From positions 1 through 39,541 of IMG/VR virus record IMGVR_UViG_3300042430_000389: a stretch of DNA of 39,541 nucleotides; one strand, 5' to 3'. The stretch's first letter is position 1. The number at the start of each line of letters is the position of its first letter. Source of the stretch: a virus. The position numbers and the translations under genes are program-made. The notes under the pieces were generated by a model. The model was not told the DNA's origin, searched no databases, and saw only the letters and a program-made list of their open reading frames with translations. Shown here piece after piece: positions 1 through 8,802 of this stretch.

Positions 1-185
1 CTAAGCGACTTTAGGTTTGATGTGGCTAGGAACATGGCACTTGACCTTGTACCTGCTGACGTGGACGTGTGTGTCGTTTTAGACATGGACGAGATTCCTG
101 ACCCTGACTTCTTTGACAAGATAAGACAGGCTTGGAAGCCAGATACCAATAGGGCTTGGGTCATGTGTGACACAGGCAATGTCTG
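1..185. repeat. Terminal repeat, left copy
   Basis: These 185 bases recur at 39357-39541 with four substitutions (positions 128, 138, 139 and 148 here). The copies are in the same orientation and the same glycosyltransferase reading frame, and joining them restores a full-length gene. This is what a circular assembly or a terminally redundant genome gives. The mismatches point to strain variation or assembly from a mixed population rather than exact terminal repeats. Confidence 0.9.
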
Positions 186-897
186 GGCTAGTAACACTCG
201 TGCCCATTCAAGACATGGGTATAGGTGGAAGTATCCATGCCATGAGGTTATCGTACCTATTGGTACGGACAACTCAATAGTAGTTGAAACTTCAATTACC
301 CATAAACCTGATAACGATAAACCTCGTAGCAGTTATCTTTCACTGTTAGAACTTGGTCACGGAGAAGACCCAACAGACCATCGCATGATTGTCTACCTAG
401 CCCGTGAGTATTACTTCAAGGGTATGTGGCAAGAACTTATTGATGTAGGTAAAAAACTAGAAGACATCCCTGGTTGGAATGTTGAACGTGCTCAGACTTG
501 GCGAGGCATAGGCGAAGCCTATTGCAAGTTAGGTAATGACCTAGAAGGTCTGCACTGGTTACAACGTGGTGTTGAAGAATCACCAGATGACTTAGAGGCT
601 TGGTTCCCGTTAGCGTTTTACTACTACGAACGCAAGATGTGGAATCACTGTTATCAAACAGCAATGACCGTTGAGACTGTTAAGTCTCAGGGTAATGCAC
701 ATTATATTGCTGACTCATCAATGTCTTGGAGAATGTACGACTTACTTTCCATTGCGTGTTGGAACTTAGGCAAGAAGGGTTCTGCTAAAAAGTATGCACG
801 CAAAGCAGTTGAACTTAATCCAGACGATGAACGTCTAGTTAAAAACTATGACTTCATTATGACACAAACTGTTAAGGATTATAAGAATGGCTTGTAG
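1..897 (+). CDS. Glycosyltransferase family 2-like protein, 3' part (continues from 39192)
   Basis: The frame is open from base 1. The 5' part lies at 39192-39356, so the joined gene encodes about 353 residues. The N-terminus (MRIAVYAIAKNEAKHVKQW) is typical of family 2 glycosyltransferases, and a DMDE motif (about residues 83-86 of the joined protein) fits the metal/nucleotide-sugar DxD site. The C-terminal half contains helical repeats resembling TPRs (LGNDLEGLHWLQRGVEESPDD; KKGSAKKYARKAVELNPDD). By family knowledge it transfers a sugar, possibly to a virion protein or host surface glycan. The target cannot be read from sequence. It lies among late structural genes and overlaps the next gene by 11 bases. 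Confidence 0.85.
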   Translation, partial: LSDFRFDVARNMALDLVPADVDVCVVLDMDEIPDPDFFDKIRQAWKPDTNRAWVMCDTGNVWASNTRAHSRHGYRWKYPCHEVIVPIGTDNSIVVETSITHKPDNDKPRSSYLSLLELGHGEDPTDHRMIVYLAREYYFKGMWQELIDVGKKLEDIPGWNVERAQTWRGIGEAYCKLGNDLEGLHWLQRGVEESPDDLEAWFPLAFYYYERKMWNHCYQTAMTVETVKSQGNAHYIADSSMSWRMYDLLSIACWNLGKKGSAKKYARKAVELNPDDERLVKNYDFIMTQTVKDYKNGL

Positions 898-1153
898 AAG
901 CGGATGCCCAACTCAAGATCACGCATCTTGGGGTGATTGTTTAAGAGCATCAAACATACAGATGGCAACCGGAGATGCTAACGGAAGTTTAGTTAGTAAC
1001 GGTTGGACAAATAAAAAATGGAACAATGAGTTAAGTCTATACCGTGAGGCTAGGGCTCAGGGTATTCAACCAGAAGGAACATCTACAGCACAGATCCGCA
1101 AGGCTATGGATGTAAGCGACAAAACAGGACACGCATTTGGTAGTGCGCTCTAA
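887..1153 (+). CDS. Small protein with MACRxGCPTQD N-terminus, 88 aa
   Basis: Family not recognised. The ATG lies 11 bases before the end of the glycosyltransferase gene (ATG-N5-TAG), suggesting coupled translation. The N-terminus, MACRSGCPTQDHASWGDC, has three Cys and one His and may bind zinc. The same start (MACRTGCPTQD) opens the 31-residue gene at 39083, so the glycosyltransferase is flanked on both sides by relatives. The remainder is polar (SLYREARAQGIQPEGTS) and resembles a short helical region. It may be a small virion or accessory protein; its function is unknown. Confidence 0.8.
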   Translation: MACRSGCPTQDHASWGDCLRASNIQMATGDANGSLVSNGWTNKKWNNELSLYREARAQGIQPEGTSTAQIRKAMDVSDKTGHAFGSAL

Positions 1154-1165
1154 AAGGAAAATGGT

Positions 1166-2134
1166 ATGGCTAAAAAAATGACAAAGGCTGAGATGGAAGC
1201 CTTTAAGAAAAAGAACTTTGACAAGAGCAAGAAGGTAACTGAAGCACAGTTAAATAAACTTCGTAAAGAAGGAAGTCCAGATAAGGCTATTGCTAAGTAC
1301 AAGAATGATCCAGCAATGCGTGAAGCACTTAACCGCTTCTATGGTAAGGCTCGTGTAGCCAAGACTGCTGGTTCAGCATCATCTTCTTCAACCTCATCCC
1401 AACGTGGTGGACCAGGTGCTAAAATGCCTAAGCGTCCAGCTGGTGGTCCAGGTACCAAGATGACTGCTCGTGATGGTCGTGGTGCTAAGTCAGGTTCAAA
1501 GACATCAACTGGTGCACGTTCAGATGGTTCAGGTTCAAAGAAGAGTGGATCTGCAATTGATGCAGTGAGAAACTCTCCTGAATTTAAGAACTGGAAAAAG
1601 GGTCTTGGTGCAGGAACCGCTACAGTTGCTACAGTTTTTGGACCAGGAAAAGTTAAGGCAGTCGCAGGTATTAAGTCGGCTACTGCTAAACTTGCTGTTA
1701 AACAAAATGCTGCTCGGAATGTTGCTAATCGTGCTACTGCTAAAGCAGAAGAAGCAATCAGACTTCAGAAGGCTGCTACCGCAGCAAAGAATGCTGCTAA
1801 GACCGGTAAGGGTTCTGGTGCAGGTTCTGCAGCCAGGGCTGCTAAGTTGCAGCGTGAGGCTGCTGCTGCTAAGAAGGCGGCAGATGCATTAGCACAGCAA
1901 GCACGTAGTGCTAATGCTCGTGCCAAAACATTAGGTACTCCAAAAAATTCAGCAAAGACTGGTCCTAAGTCTAAGACTGCGTCACCAAAAGCACCTGTAT
2001 CAGGTACCGCAAAGCAGGCAGATGATATGCTAATGAACATGAAGGGTCTTGCTAAGAAGAAGTCCGTTCGTCGTACTGCATATGTTGCTGGTGGTGCTGC
2101 GTATCTATCACGTACACCTAAGGACAAAAAGTAA
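1166..2134 (+). CDS. Lys/Ala/Ser-rich basic protein, 322 aa
   Basis: The ATG at 1166 follows AAAAGG at 8-base spacing; an ATG at 1161 is out of frame. The first 60 residues are helical and charged (MTKAEMEAFKKKNFDKSKK). The next part, to about residue 130, is a disordered Gly/Ser/Lys stretch with repeats such as RGGPGAKMPKRPAGGPGTKM. A long Ala/Lys segment (AAKLQREAAAAKKAADALAQQ) follows. Composition resembles histone H1 or bacterial nucleoid proteins, so DNA condensation or an internal virion role is possible, but this is composition-based inference. It is the first of five basic genes up to 3407, and its stop overlaps the next start (TAATG). Confidence 0.8.
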   Translation: MAKKMTKAEMEAFKKKNFDKSKKVTEAQLNKLRKEGSPDKAIAKYKNDPAMREALNRFYGKARVAKTAGSASSSSTSSQRGGPGAKMPKRPAGGPGTKMTARDGRGAKSGSKTSTGARSDGSGSKKSGSAIDAVRNSPEFKNWKKGLGAGTATVATVFGPGKVKAVAGIKSATAKLAVKQNAARNVANRATAKAEEAIRLQKAATAAKNAAKTGKGSGAGSAARAAKLQREAAAAKKAADALAQQARSANARAKTLGTPKNSAKTGPKSKTASPKAPVSGTAKQADDMLMNMKGLAKKKSVRRTAYVAGGAAYLSRTPKDKK

Positions 2135-2547
2135 TGGCTAGTAAAAAACCTGAAGGTGGCGGTTGGGGTCGCGGTTCGTCCGGCAACCCAACTGGTGGTG
2201 GTGGTAGAGCAAAGTCTAATGTTACAAAGATTGGCAACAAAAAGACTATGGGAAAAACTGAGGCTAAGGTTCGTGTTAAGACTGACAGAATCAAGAAGTC
2301 CCGTGCTGCTGAAGATATGCGCAAAGGTAATTTAGACAACTTAAAGAAAACTTTTGCCAAGCCAAAGACTGCTTCAAAGCCAGTAAGCCTAACTACTAGA
2401 GGTAAGGCTACTGCTATTGCAGGAACCGGTGTTGCTATTGTTGGTACAACTAAGGGTATGAAAAAGGCTGGCGAAAAGAACGCTGAAAGAATTCGCAAGA
2501 ATAAATCAAAGTCTGTACCAGTCCCAAGGGACAGGAAGAAGCAATAA
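2134..2547 (+). CDS. Lys-rich basic protein, 137 aa
   Basis: The start overlaps the previous stop by one base (TAATG). The protein begins with a Gly-rich stretch (GGGWGRGSSGNPTGGGGRAK), continues with Lys-rich helices, and has a hydrophobic stretch near residues 90-110 (KATAIAGTGVAIVGTTKGM). It ends in a very basic tail. No family was recognised. Its composition matches the neighbouring genes at 1166 and 2701, which suggests a shared origin or shared nucleic-acid binding role. Confidence 0.75.
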   Translation: MASKKPEGGGWGRGSSGNPTGGGGRAKSNVTKIGNKKTMGKTEAKVRVKTDRIKKSRAAEDMRKGNLDNLKKTFAKPKTASKPVSLTTRGKATAIAGTGVAIVGTTKGMKKAGEKNAERIRKNKSKSVPVPRDRKKQ

Positions 2548-2699
2548 TGTGTGCTAACTGTGGATGTAACCACATCAATTACAAGCATGAAATGCCTACA
2601 ATGCCAGGTTCTTACAAAGGTATTGACAAAGTAAACTACAACATGCCTAAGGTACCAGCAGTTCCTGCTCGTCCTAAGTCAACCAAGAAGGGTAAGTAA
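2547..2699 (+). CDS. Small Cys protein, 50 aa
   Basis: This short gene is bounded by a TAATG overlap with the preceding basic gene and ends two bases before the next ATG. The N-terminus MCANCGCNH clusters three Cys and a His, suggesting a metal site. The rest is basic and proline-rich (MPKVPAVPARPKSTKKGK). The tight packing on both sides is the main support. Function unknown. Confidence 0.7.
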   Translation: MCANCGCNHINYKHEMPTMPGSYKGIDKVNYNMPKVPAVPARPKSTKKGK

Positions 2700-2700
2700 C

Positions 2701-3117
2701 ATGGCAATGAAACCAGTAAAACCAAAAGTAATGGCTAAGCCAAAGCCACGACCAACAAAGCCAGTGGAAAAGCCAAAGGCTCCACGTGGTAGCAAGTCTG
2801 CCAAACAAATGGGCGACATGAACGCTATGGAAAATGTACGTGTAAACAAGTATTACAAAAACATTGTTTCAAAGGCTGAAGTAAAGGGAATGAAGTCTGA
2901 AGGAAAGTCTCAGTCAAAAACTTTTACTAACGCTAGAGGAGAAAAGTTTGGTGCTAAAACATCAGAGGTTGCAAGAGCCCGTCAGGCGCAACGTGCTGGT
3001 GGAGGAAAAAACCTTGGTCCAATGGAGAAGCCTAAGGCAAAGTCAAGGGCTGTGGTAAGTCGTGCAGTACAACCTGCAAAGCCAAGACGTTTAATGCAGC
3101 GAGCAAAGAAGAAGTAA
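2701..3117 (+). CDS. Lys/Pro-rich basic protein, 138 aa
   Basis: The protein opens with a PKPRPTKP-type low-complexity segment and ends in a basic tail (RRLMQRAKKK). A central part (about residues 40-100) is more balanced and may fold. No family recognised. It sits in the run of basic genes between the glycosyltransferase and the head-tail adaptor, all co-directional with almost no spacing. Confidence 0.75.
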   Translation: MAMKPVKPKVMAKPKPRPTKPVEKPKAPRGSKSAKQMGDMNAMENVRVNKYYKNIVSKAEVKGMKSEGKSQSKTFTNARGEKFGAKTSEVARARQAQRAGGGKNLGPMEKPKAKSRAVVSRAVQPAKPRRLMQRAKKK

Positions 3118-3119
3118 TC

Positions 3120-3407
3120 ATGGTAGCAAAGAAGGACCCACGACTAGCACGTGCAGGTGTTTCTGGCTACAACAAGCCAAAGCGTACACCTAATCATCCC
3201 AAGAAGTCACACGTAGTTGTGGCTAAAGTTGGTACCGAGGTTAAGACTATTCGCTTTGGTCAGCAAGGTGTGTCTGGCTCCCCTAAGAAATCAGGGGAGT
3301 CAGCAGCCTATGCTGCACGTAGACGGTCATTTAAGGCACGTCACGCATCTAATATTAATAAAGGCAAAATGTCCGCAGCATACTGGGCAGATAAGGTGAA
3401 ATGGTAA
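3120..3407 (+). CDS. Conserved basic phage protein (DUF6321-like), 95 aa
   Basis: The sequence has the character of a conserved small phage protein recalled as DUF6321: KKDPRLARAGVSGYNKPKRTPNHPKKSHVVV at the start, IRFGQQG near residue 45, and FKARHASNINKGKMSAAYWADKVKW at the end. The family name is from memory and should be checked. The function is unknown. It is strongly basic like its neighbours but better ordered, and its stop overlaps the next gene's ATG at 3407 (TAATG). Confidence 0.8.
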   Translation: MVAKKDPRLARAGVSGYNKPKRTPNHPKKSHVVVAKVGTEVKTIRFGQQGVSGSPKKSGESAAYAARRRSFKARHASNINKGKMSAAYWADKVKW

Positions 3408-4306
3408 TGGCAACATTCGGTTCAATGACTGATGAGGTTGTGCGTAAACTAGCAGGGTTTACGTTACGTCAAGACCGTCAGACACATCTCACTTCTGCAG
3501 TTAATGCTACAGCAACCACTATTAACGTTGCTTCCGCTAACAACATCTCAACCGGTATCATTCAGATTGATGATGAACTTATCTATGTAGATTCCTATGA
3601 TCGTTCTTCAGGTACCTTAAACATTCCACCATACGGTCGTGGATACAATGGTACATCTGCAGCAACACATCAAACCGGTGCACGTGTAATCATCTCTCCT
3701 ACATTCCCATCTGTAGATGTCAAGGATGCAATTAACGAAACCCTTCTTGCAACCTTCCCGGATCTATACACAACAGGTGTGCACACGTTCTCGTTCTCAC
3801 CAGCAAGATCAACCTACGCCATACCAGATGAAGTAGAAACTGTATTTGCTGTGTCATACCAAACTACCGGTCCAACAAAAGAATGGTTACCAATTCGTAG
3901 TTACCGAATTGATCCTATGGCTAACATAGATGAATTCAATTCTAAGAATACAATCAGCCTATACTCTGGTGTTGAGCCTGGTCGTACAGTACAGATTAGT
4001 TACAGTGCTGCTCCTGCAGTAATGGATAGTAACGATGATGATTTTGAAACTGTTACCGGACTACCAGCATCTTGCAAGGATGTAATTATTCTTGGTGCTT
4101 CTGCACGTCTAGCATCTTACATTGATCCAGGTCGCTTGACCTTTGGTTCTGCTGAAGCAGATCAACAATCACAGATTGCTGGTCGTTCTTATGGTGCTGG
4201 TACTAATGCATCTAAATACTTACTCGCTCTTTACGACAAGCGTCTTGCTGAAGAAGCACGTAAACTTAATGACCGCAACCCAATCCGTATCCACTTCACC
4301 CGATAG
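3407..4306 (+). CDS. Head-tail adaptor / tail tube A-like protein, 299 aa
   Basis: There are two in-frame ATGs, at 3401 and 3407. The second forms a TAATG overlap with the previous stop and is about 10 bases from AAGG, so it is preferred. The N-terminal part has a short helix and then a beta-rich insert (residues about 25-90). The C-terminal region is helical (ILGASARLASYIDPGRL and LYDKRLAEEARKLND), as in podoviral adaptors. Placement before a fibre and a large hub protein fits a gp11-like adaptor role. Assigned by context and architecture, not by a decisive motif. Confidence 0.6.
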   Translation: MATFGSMTDEVVRKLAGFTLRQDRQTHLTSAVNATATTINVASANNISTGIIQIDDELIYVDSYDRSSGTLNIPPYGRGYNGTSAATHQTGARVIISPTFPSVDVKDAINETLLATFPDLYTTGVHTFSFSPARSTYAIPDEVETVFAVSYQTTGPTKEWLPIRSYRIDPMANIDEFNSKNTISLYSGVEPGRTVQISYSAAPAVMDSNDDDFETVTGLPASCKDVIILGASARLASYIDPGRLTFGSAEADQQSQIAGRSYGAGTNASKYLLALYDKRLAEEARKLNDRNPIRIHFTR

Positions 4307-4313
4307 GTAAATC

Positions 4314-5429
4314 ATGGCTCGTAATTATTCCTCTGTTGTTGAACCTAAAACACTAACCGCTAATGTCGGTACCAGTGATGTACAAATCACCCTTAACAAT
4401 GTAACTGGTCTACCTAGTGCACCATATGTCCTAGTCCTTAATCCAGATACTGTAAAAGAAGAAGCAGTTCTAGTAACTGTTGACCAGACTGGTGTAACTT
4501 CTCCAACTCTAAAAGTAGAACGTGCCATTGAAGCACGTAGTGGTTTGGGTACTGCTCAGACTCACAGCGTTGGTAACACTGTTAAGCACATGATTGTTGG
4601 CTCTGACATGCAGATTGTGCATGACCACTTCAGTAACGACAACACGACCACTGGTACTGCACACGGTGCAACTGGTGGTGTTGTTGGTCGTACCAATAGC
4701 CAAACCCTAACTAACAAAACAGTTAACCTAGCAGATAACACATTAACTGGTACTAAAGCACAGTTCAATGCGGCACTATCTGATGCTGACTTTGCTACCA
4801 TTGGTGGCACAGAAACATTAACTGCTAAGACTTTAACAACCCCAACAATTACAAGTCCAGTAATTACTGGTGGTACGATTAATGGTGGTGCTGCATTAAC
4901 AGTTGACTCAACTGAACTTAATAAACTTGATGGTGTTACTGCAACTACTGCTGAACTTAATGGACTTAGTGGAAGAACTGCTTCACGTGCTATAGTTACT
5001 AATGCTTCAGGAATTTTAACTGCAGCCGTTACAACTGATACTGAAATTAGCCGCCTTAGCGGTCTTAGTTCTAATGTTCAAACACAATTAGATAGTCTTG
5101 ATACTGCAAAACTAAATAAGTCTGGTGGCACAGTAACTGGAATCTTAAATGTAGCCAGTGAAGGTGACCTTAGAATTGCTGGAGATTTAGTCAGAGCATC
5201 CGTTGGTGGTACAGGAAGTGCTGCGTCAAGTGGAATTACTACAGTAAGTCATAATCTTGGAACTACACCAAGTTCTGTCGTAGTAACTATGCGCACTGGT
5301 GGTACATCAACTGGCTCTCCAAGAATTTTTTATGTTAGTGCTGTGGATTCAAATTCATTTGATGTTCGTGCTCTTGACACTGGTGGAAACCAGCAATCAG
5401 GAGCATTCTACTGGATTGCAATAGCGTAA
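4314..5429 (+). CDS. Tail fibre / appendage protein, 371 aa
   Basis: Residues about 1-100 form a beta-rich N-terminal domain. Thr/Gly/Asn-rich repeat segments follow (NSQTLTNKTVN, TLTTPTITSPVITGGTINGG, STELNKLDGVTATTAELNGLSG), typical of trimeric fibre shafts. The last 75 residues (SHNLGTTPSSVVV ... FYWIAIA) resemble the C-terminus of the collagen-like fibre at 37157, suggesting a shared tip domain. It probably binds the host surface. It overlaps the hub gene by one base (TAATG). Confidence 0.8.
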   Translation: MARNYSSVVEPKTLTANVGTSDVQITLNNVTGLPSAPYVLVLNPDTVKEEAVLVTVDQTGVTSPTLKVERAIEARSGLGTAQTHSVGNTVKHMIVGSDMQIVHDHFSNDNTTTGTAHGATGGVVGRTNSQTLTNKTVNLADNTLTGTKAQFNAALSDADFATIGGTETLTAKTLTTPTITSPVITGGTINGGAALTVDSTELNKLDGVTATTAELNGLSGRTASRAIVTNASGILTAAVTTDTEISRLSGLSSNVQTQLDSLDTAKLNKSGGTVTGILNVASEGDLRIAGDLVRASVGGTGSAASSGITTVSHNLGTTPSSVVVTMRTGGTSTGSPRIFYVSAVDSNSFDVRALDTGGNQQSGAFYWIAIA

Positions 5430-7657
5430 TGACAGTTAATAGAGACATTACCGAAAGTGTTCCCTATGACATTTCTATTCCATTAACAGAAGCAACTTTT
5501 GAATTAACTGATACAGCATATGATGTTGTCATTGATGACCTACCATTCATTGTAAAGGTAAGTAACCAAGACCCATACCGCCGTGAGACTGCACCATTTA
5601 AGAAGGACCAGTTTGATAATAGTCCTGAACCAGGTGAGCAATCTCTAACTGGTTGGTGGCTACGTTCACAAACATCTTGGCACAACGGTGCTGGCATTAA
5701 GTTCTATGAACCAGGCACAGACTATCAGCATGTAACTCATAGGTTTGCTGACAGTCGTGGTGTAGATGTATGGACTATTGGTGAAGCAAAACTTCTTCCA
5801 GAAGTTATTGATGTTTATACTGGCAATAACTTAATCAATGCTGCTGCTGGTAGTGATGGTACTGATGTGCTTGTATCAGGTGATGCTGTTGGTGCACTGA
5901 AAAAGATTTCCTTTAGCGGTGACAATGATGCAACCACTACAACATATACCATAGCAAGTCACACATCATACCCATTTAGTTCTGTTACTACAGACGGAAC
6001 TAACTACTATGCTACTTGTTCTCGTGCTATCCACACTGGTCCTATTGGCAGTGACTCTGATGTATTAGCATTTAAGTTTAGCAACTCTGGCATAACCAAT
6101 ACTTTTATTCAGTATGTTAAAGGCTACGTTCTGTTTGGTTTAAGCAACTCTATATACAACATGAGTATTATTCCTAGTGGTGCAAGTAGAACAACATCAA
6201 GTCATGGTCACACATCTGGTACTGACACTTTACCATCAGCAGTAAAAACACACATTAACCCAAACTGGCTTTGGAATGATGCAACTGCTGGTCCTGCTGC
6301 TATTTACATGTCTGGCAATGCTGGTAACAATGGTGAAGTATGGCAAGTATTGTTTGATGAAACAACTAATACACTTGACATGCCTGGTGCTACCATGGTT
6401 CTTTCTTTGCCAGATGGCGAAACAGTTAACGCAATCCACTACTACTTAGGTGTACTAGCCGTAGGTACTAACAATGGTTTACGTATCTGTCCTATCAATG
6501 TTAATGGTCAAGTAATTCTTGGTCCACTGCTATATGAAAACGGTTATTATCCAGTTAAAGGATTTACTGAGTCTGGTAACTACATCTACGCAGCAACTAA
6601 AACGGATAATGAGGACAGTACATTTACACATGCTTGTCTTATTCGTGTAGATTTATCTGCACAGTTTGATGATGGTACATATGCATTCGCACATGACCTT
6701 GAGTACCGCAGTTCTGTTAATGAAACCTATTCAGTAAGCACCAAGGCTTTAACTAGCAATGTTGCAACCTTGACAACAAGCCTTCCACATGACTTTAACG
6801 TTGGTAACAGCATCACCGTGACGGGTGTTGATGCTACGTTTAATGGCACATACATTGTGACCGCTAAGACATCTACAACCGTATCCTACGCCAAGACCGC
6901 TACCGATGTTACATCAGTTGCCGTATCACCATATGGTTCAGTAGTTGAAACTTCAAGCAATAGTGAAGCAACTGAAGTATATCAAATTGGTGACCGCATA
7001 GTTATGGTGGTTGAAGAAGAGGGCGATGCCGCAGGTTCTGGTGAACTACACATTCAAAGTGCAACTGTTAAGCGAGACACTGGTTGGTTTACAACAGGTA
7101 AGATTCGCTACGGTACCGTTGAACCTAAGTTTTTTAAGTACATAAACGTACAATGTACTACTGGTCAAGGCGATAACATCCAGGTTTACACTATTGACAA
7201 GAGTGGAATTGAATCATCAGTTGCTGTTCTTTCTGAGGGTCTAAGCAATCAAGATGTTTTTATTTCCACACCAGCCACCAAGCAAGAGTACATGTCGTTT
7301 AAGTTTGTGCTTAACAACCTAACAGATGACCAAGATGTGCCAGTACTAGAGGCTTATCAAATTAAAGCCACACCTGCATCTCGCCGTCAACGCTTGTACC
7401 AGTACCCACTGTCTTGCTATGACCATGAGATGGATAAGTTCAACTCTCTGTTTGGTTACACTGGTCGTGCAATGGAGTTCATTCAACGCATGGAAGCCAT
7501 TGAAGAAACAGGTAAGTTTGTCCATGTTACTGATTACCGCACAGGTGAGCAGTACGATGGAGTAATTGAAGAGGTTCGTTTTACTAACGAATCTTCCCCC
7601 GATAAAGACAACAACGGCTTCGGCGGTTTGTTGTTGGTAACAGTTAGGAAAATGTAG
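5429..7657 (+). CDS. Tail hub / tail tubular B-like protein, 742 aa
   Basis: This is a long beta-rich protein with several repeated blade-like stretches (ISFSGDNDATTTTYTIASH; LRICPINVNGQVILGPLLYENGY), followed near residues 430-500 by an Ig-like insert (VATLTTSLPHDFNVGNSITVTG). The C-terminus (QRLYQYPLSCYDHEMDKFNS ... ESSPDKDNNGFGGLLLVTVRKM) contains a domain often seen in siphoviral and podoviral tail proteins. By size and place it is the likely nozzle or hub, downstream of the adaptor. The exact family is uncertain. Confidence 0.65.
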   Translation: MTVNRDITESVPYDISIPLTEATFELTDTAYDVVIDDLPFIVKVSNQDPYRRETAPFKKDQFDNSPEPGEQSLTGWWLRSQTSWHNGAGIKFYEPGTDYQHVTHRFADSRGVDVWTIGEAKLLPEVIDVYTGNNLINAAAGSDGTDVLVSGDAVGALKKISFSGDNDATTTTYTIASHTSYPFSSVTTDGTNYYATCSRAIHTGPIGSDSDVLAFKFSNSGITNTFIQYVKGYVLFGLSNSIYNMSIIPSGASRTTSSHGHTSGTDTLPSAVKTHINPNWLWNDATAGPAAIYMSGNAGNNGEVWQVLFDETTNTLDMPGATMVLSLPDGETVNAIHYYLGVLAVGTNNGLRICPINVNGQVILGPLLYENGYYPVKGFTESGNYIYAATKTDNEDSTFTHACLIRVDLSAQFDDGTYAFAHDLEYRSSVNETYSVSTKALTSNVATLTTSLPHDFNVGNSITVTGVDATFNGTYIVTAKTSTTVSYAKTATDVTSVAVSPYGSVVETSSNSEATEVYQIGDRIVMVVEEEGDAAGSGELHIQSATVKRDTGWFTTGKIRYGTVEPKFFKYINVQCTTGQGDNIQVYTIDKSGIESSVAVLSEGLSNQDVFISTPATKQEYMSFKFVLNNLTDDQDVPVLEAYQIKATPASRRQRLYQYPLSCYDHEMDKFNSLFGYTGRAMEFIQRMEAIEETGKFVHVTDYRTGEQYDGVIEEVRFTNESSPDKDNNGFGGLLLVTVRKM

Positions 7658-7905
7658 TGAGCAAGAAGCAAGTTAAAGATATCTCAGGTCGCATGGTGGC
7701 TGTAGTAGTTGCATCCGTTATGGGTACCCTTGGTGCTGGTGCAATACTAGGCATTGATACCTGGAAGTCTGCTGCACTAGCAGCAATCATGGGTGTTGCA
7801 GTTGTATCGGAATCCCTTGCTCGTGGATTTCTAACTGATGGCAAACTTGATCAAAAAGAAATTGATGATGCCTTTGCCAAGGCTAACGAGAAGAAGTCTA
7901 AGTAA
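7657..7905 (+). CDS. Small membrane protein, holin candidate, 82 aa
   Basis: A GTG start overlaps the hub stop (TAGTG). There are two hydrophobic segments, about residues 12-31 (MVAVVVASVMGTLGAGAILG) and 36-52 (WKSAALAAIMGVAVVSE), followed by a charged tail with many Lys (DQKEIDDAFAKANEKKSK). That topology and its place three genes before an M23 endopeptidase suggest a holin that releases the lysin. The assignment is by topology and context only. Confidence 0.65.
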   Translation: MSKKQVKDISGRMVAVVVASVMGTLGAGAILGIDTWKSAALAAIMGVAVVSESLARGFLTDGKLDQKEIDDAFAKANEKKSK

Positions 7906-7908
7906 CAA

Positions 7909-8802
7909 TTGAAAAGAAAAATCCAAGTAGGGATTGTTTCTTTTATTGTAGGTTCGTTAATGGTCTTTACACCAACCAATGCATTTGCTGAACAGGCTCT
8001 TGCTGAGGTTACGTGTGCTAAAGGTGACGGAACGGAACAAACATTTTCTATTGGCTGGGATAACAGCAATAGTTTCTTTGACGGTAAGGGCGAGATACCT
8101 CGCTTATTCTGTGAAGGTGGCTACGCACAACCTTACAATTTCTATGTAAGGGATAACCTACCTTTAGATTCTTCACTGCGCTGGTACAACGGCATAGTTC
8201 CTGTCTTAGAACCTGTGCCAAGTCCTAGCCCTGAGCCAGTCGTAAGCGTTGAACCAACTCTGGACCCAGAGCCAACGCCAATACCTGAACCTACTCAAAT
8301 AGAATCACCCTCTCCAGAACCTACAGTAGAACCTAGTCCAACTCCAGAGCCTACGGTTATCCCTTCGGATACTCCAACTCCAACAGTTGAACCTACGATG
8401 GAACCAAGTCCCACCCCTGTAGTAACGCCTAGCGTTATACCCGATCCAGAGCCAACTGAAACCACTCAAAATTTAGAGCCAAGTTTAGAGCCAGTTGTAC
8501 CTGATCCTTCCCCTAGTATAAGTCCCACCCCGGAATTAGTCCCTGAGGAAACCCCAGAACCACAGCCTACAATAGCAATTCCTGCCCCTGTAAGCCCCGT
8601 AGAGACATTTTTAGCCGAGATTGATATCCAACTACCAACCTACCTAGAAAATGTACCCGGTGCCATACAGATTGCAGCCGCAGCGGAAGCGATTATGACT
8701 ATTGGAAGCGACATGACACCTGAAGAGAGAGAAGAATCTCAGGGTGTTGTAGTGGCTGCAGTTATTGTAGGTCAGTTAGCACAAGTCAGGAGACTAAAGT
8801 AA
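7909..8802 (+). CDS. Secreted Pro/Glu/Thr-rich protein, 297 aa
   Basis: A TTG start gives a clear signal peptide (MKRKIQVGIVSFIVGSLMVF, cleavage near AFA-EQA). Residues about 30-100 look folded, with two Cys (C38 and the C in RLFCEGG). A long P-S-P-E-P-T spacer follows (about 100-225), then a conserved-looking C-terminal region (VETFLAEIDIQLPTYLENVP ... VIVGQLAQVRRLK). Secreted Pro-rich proteins beside lysis genes may span the cell wall, but no specific role can be assigned. The start has only weak Shine-Dalgarno support. Confidence 0.65.
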   Translation: MKRKIQVGIVSFIVGSLMVFTPTNAFAEQALAEVTCAKGDGTEQTFSIGWDNSNSFFDGKGEIPRLFCEGGYAQPYNFYVRDNLPLDSSLRWYNGIVPVLEPVPSPSPEPVVSVEPTLDPEPTPIPEPTQIESPSPEPTVEPSPTPEPTVIPSDTPTPTVEPTMEPSPTPVVTPSVIPDPEPTETTQNLEPSLEPVVPDPSPSISPTPELVPEETPEPQPTIAIPAPVSPVETFLAEIDIQLPTYLENVPGAIQIAAAAEAIMTIGSDMTPEEREESQGVVVAAVIVGQLAQVRRLK

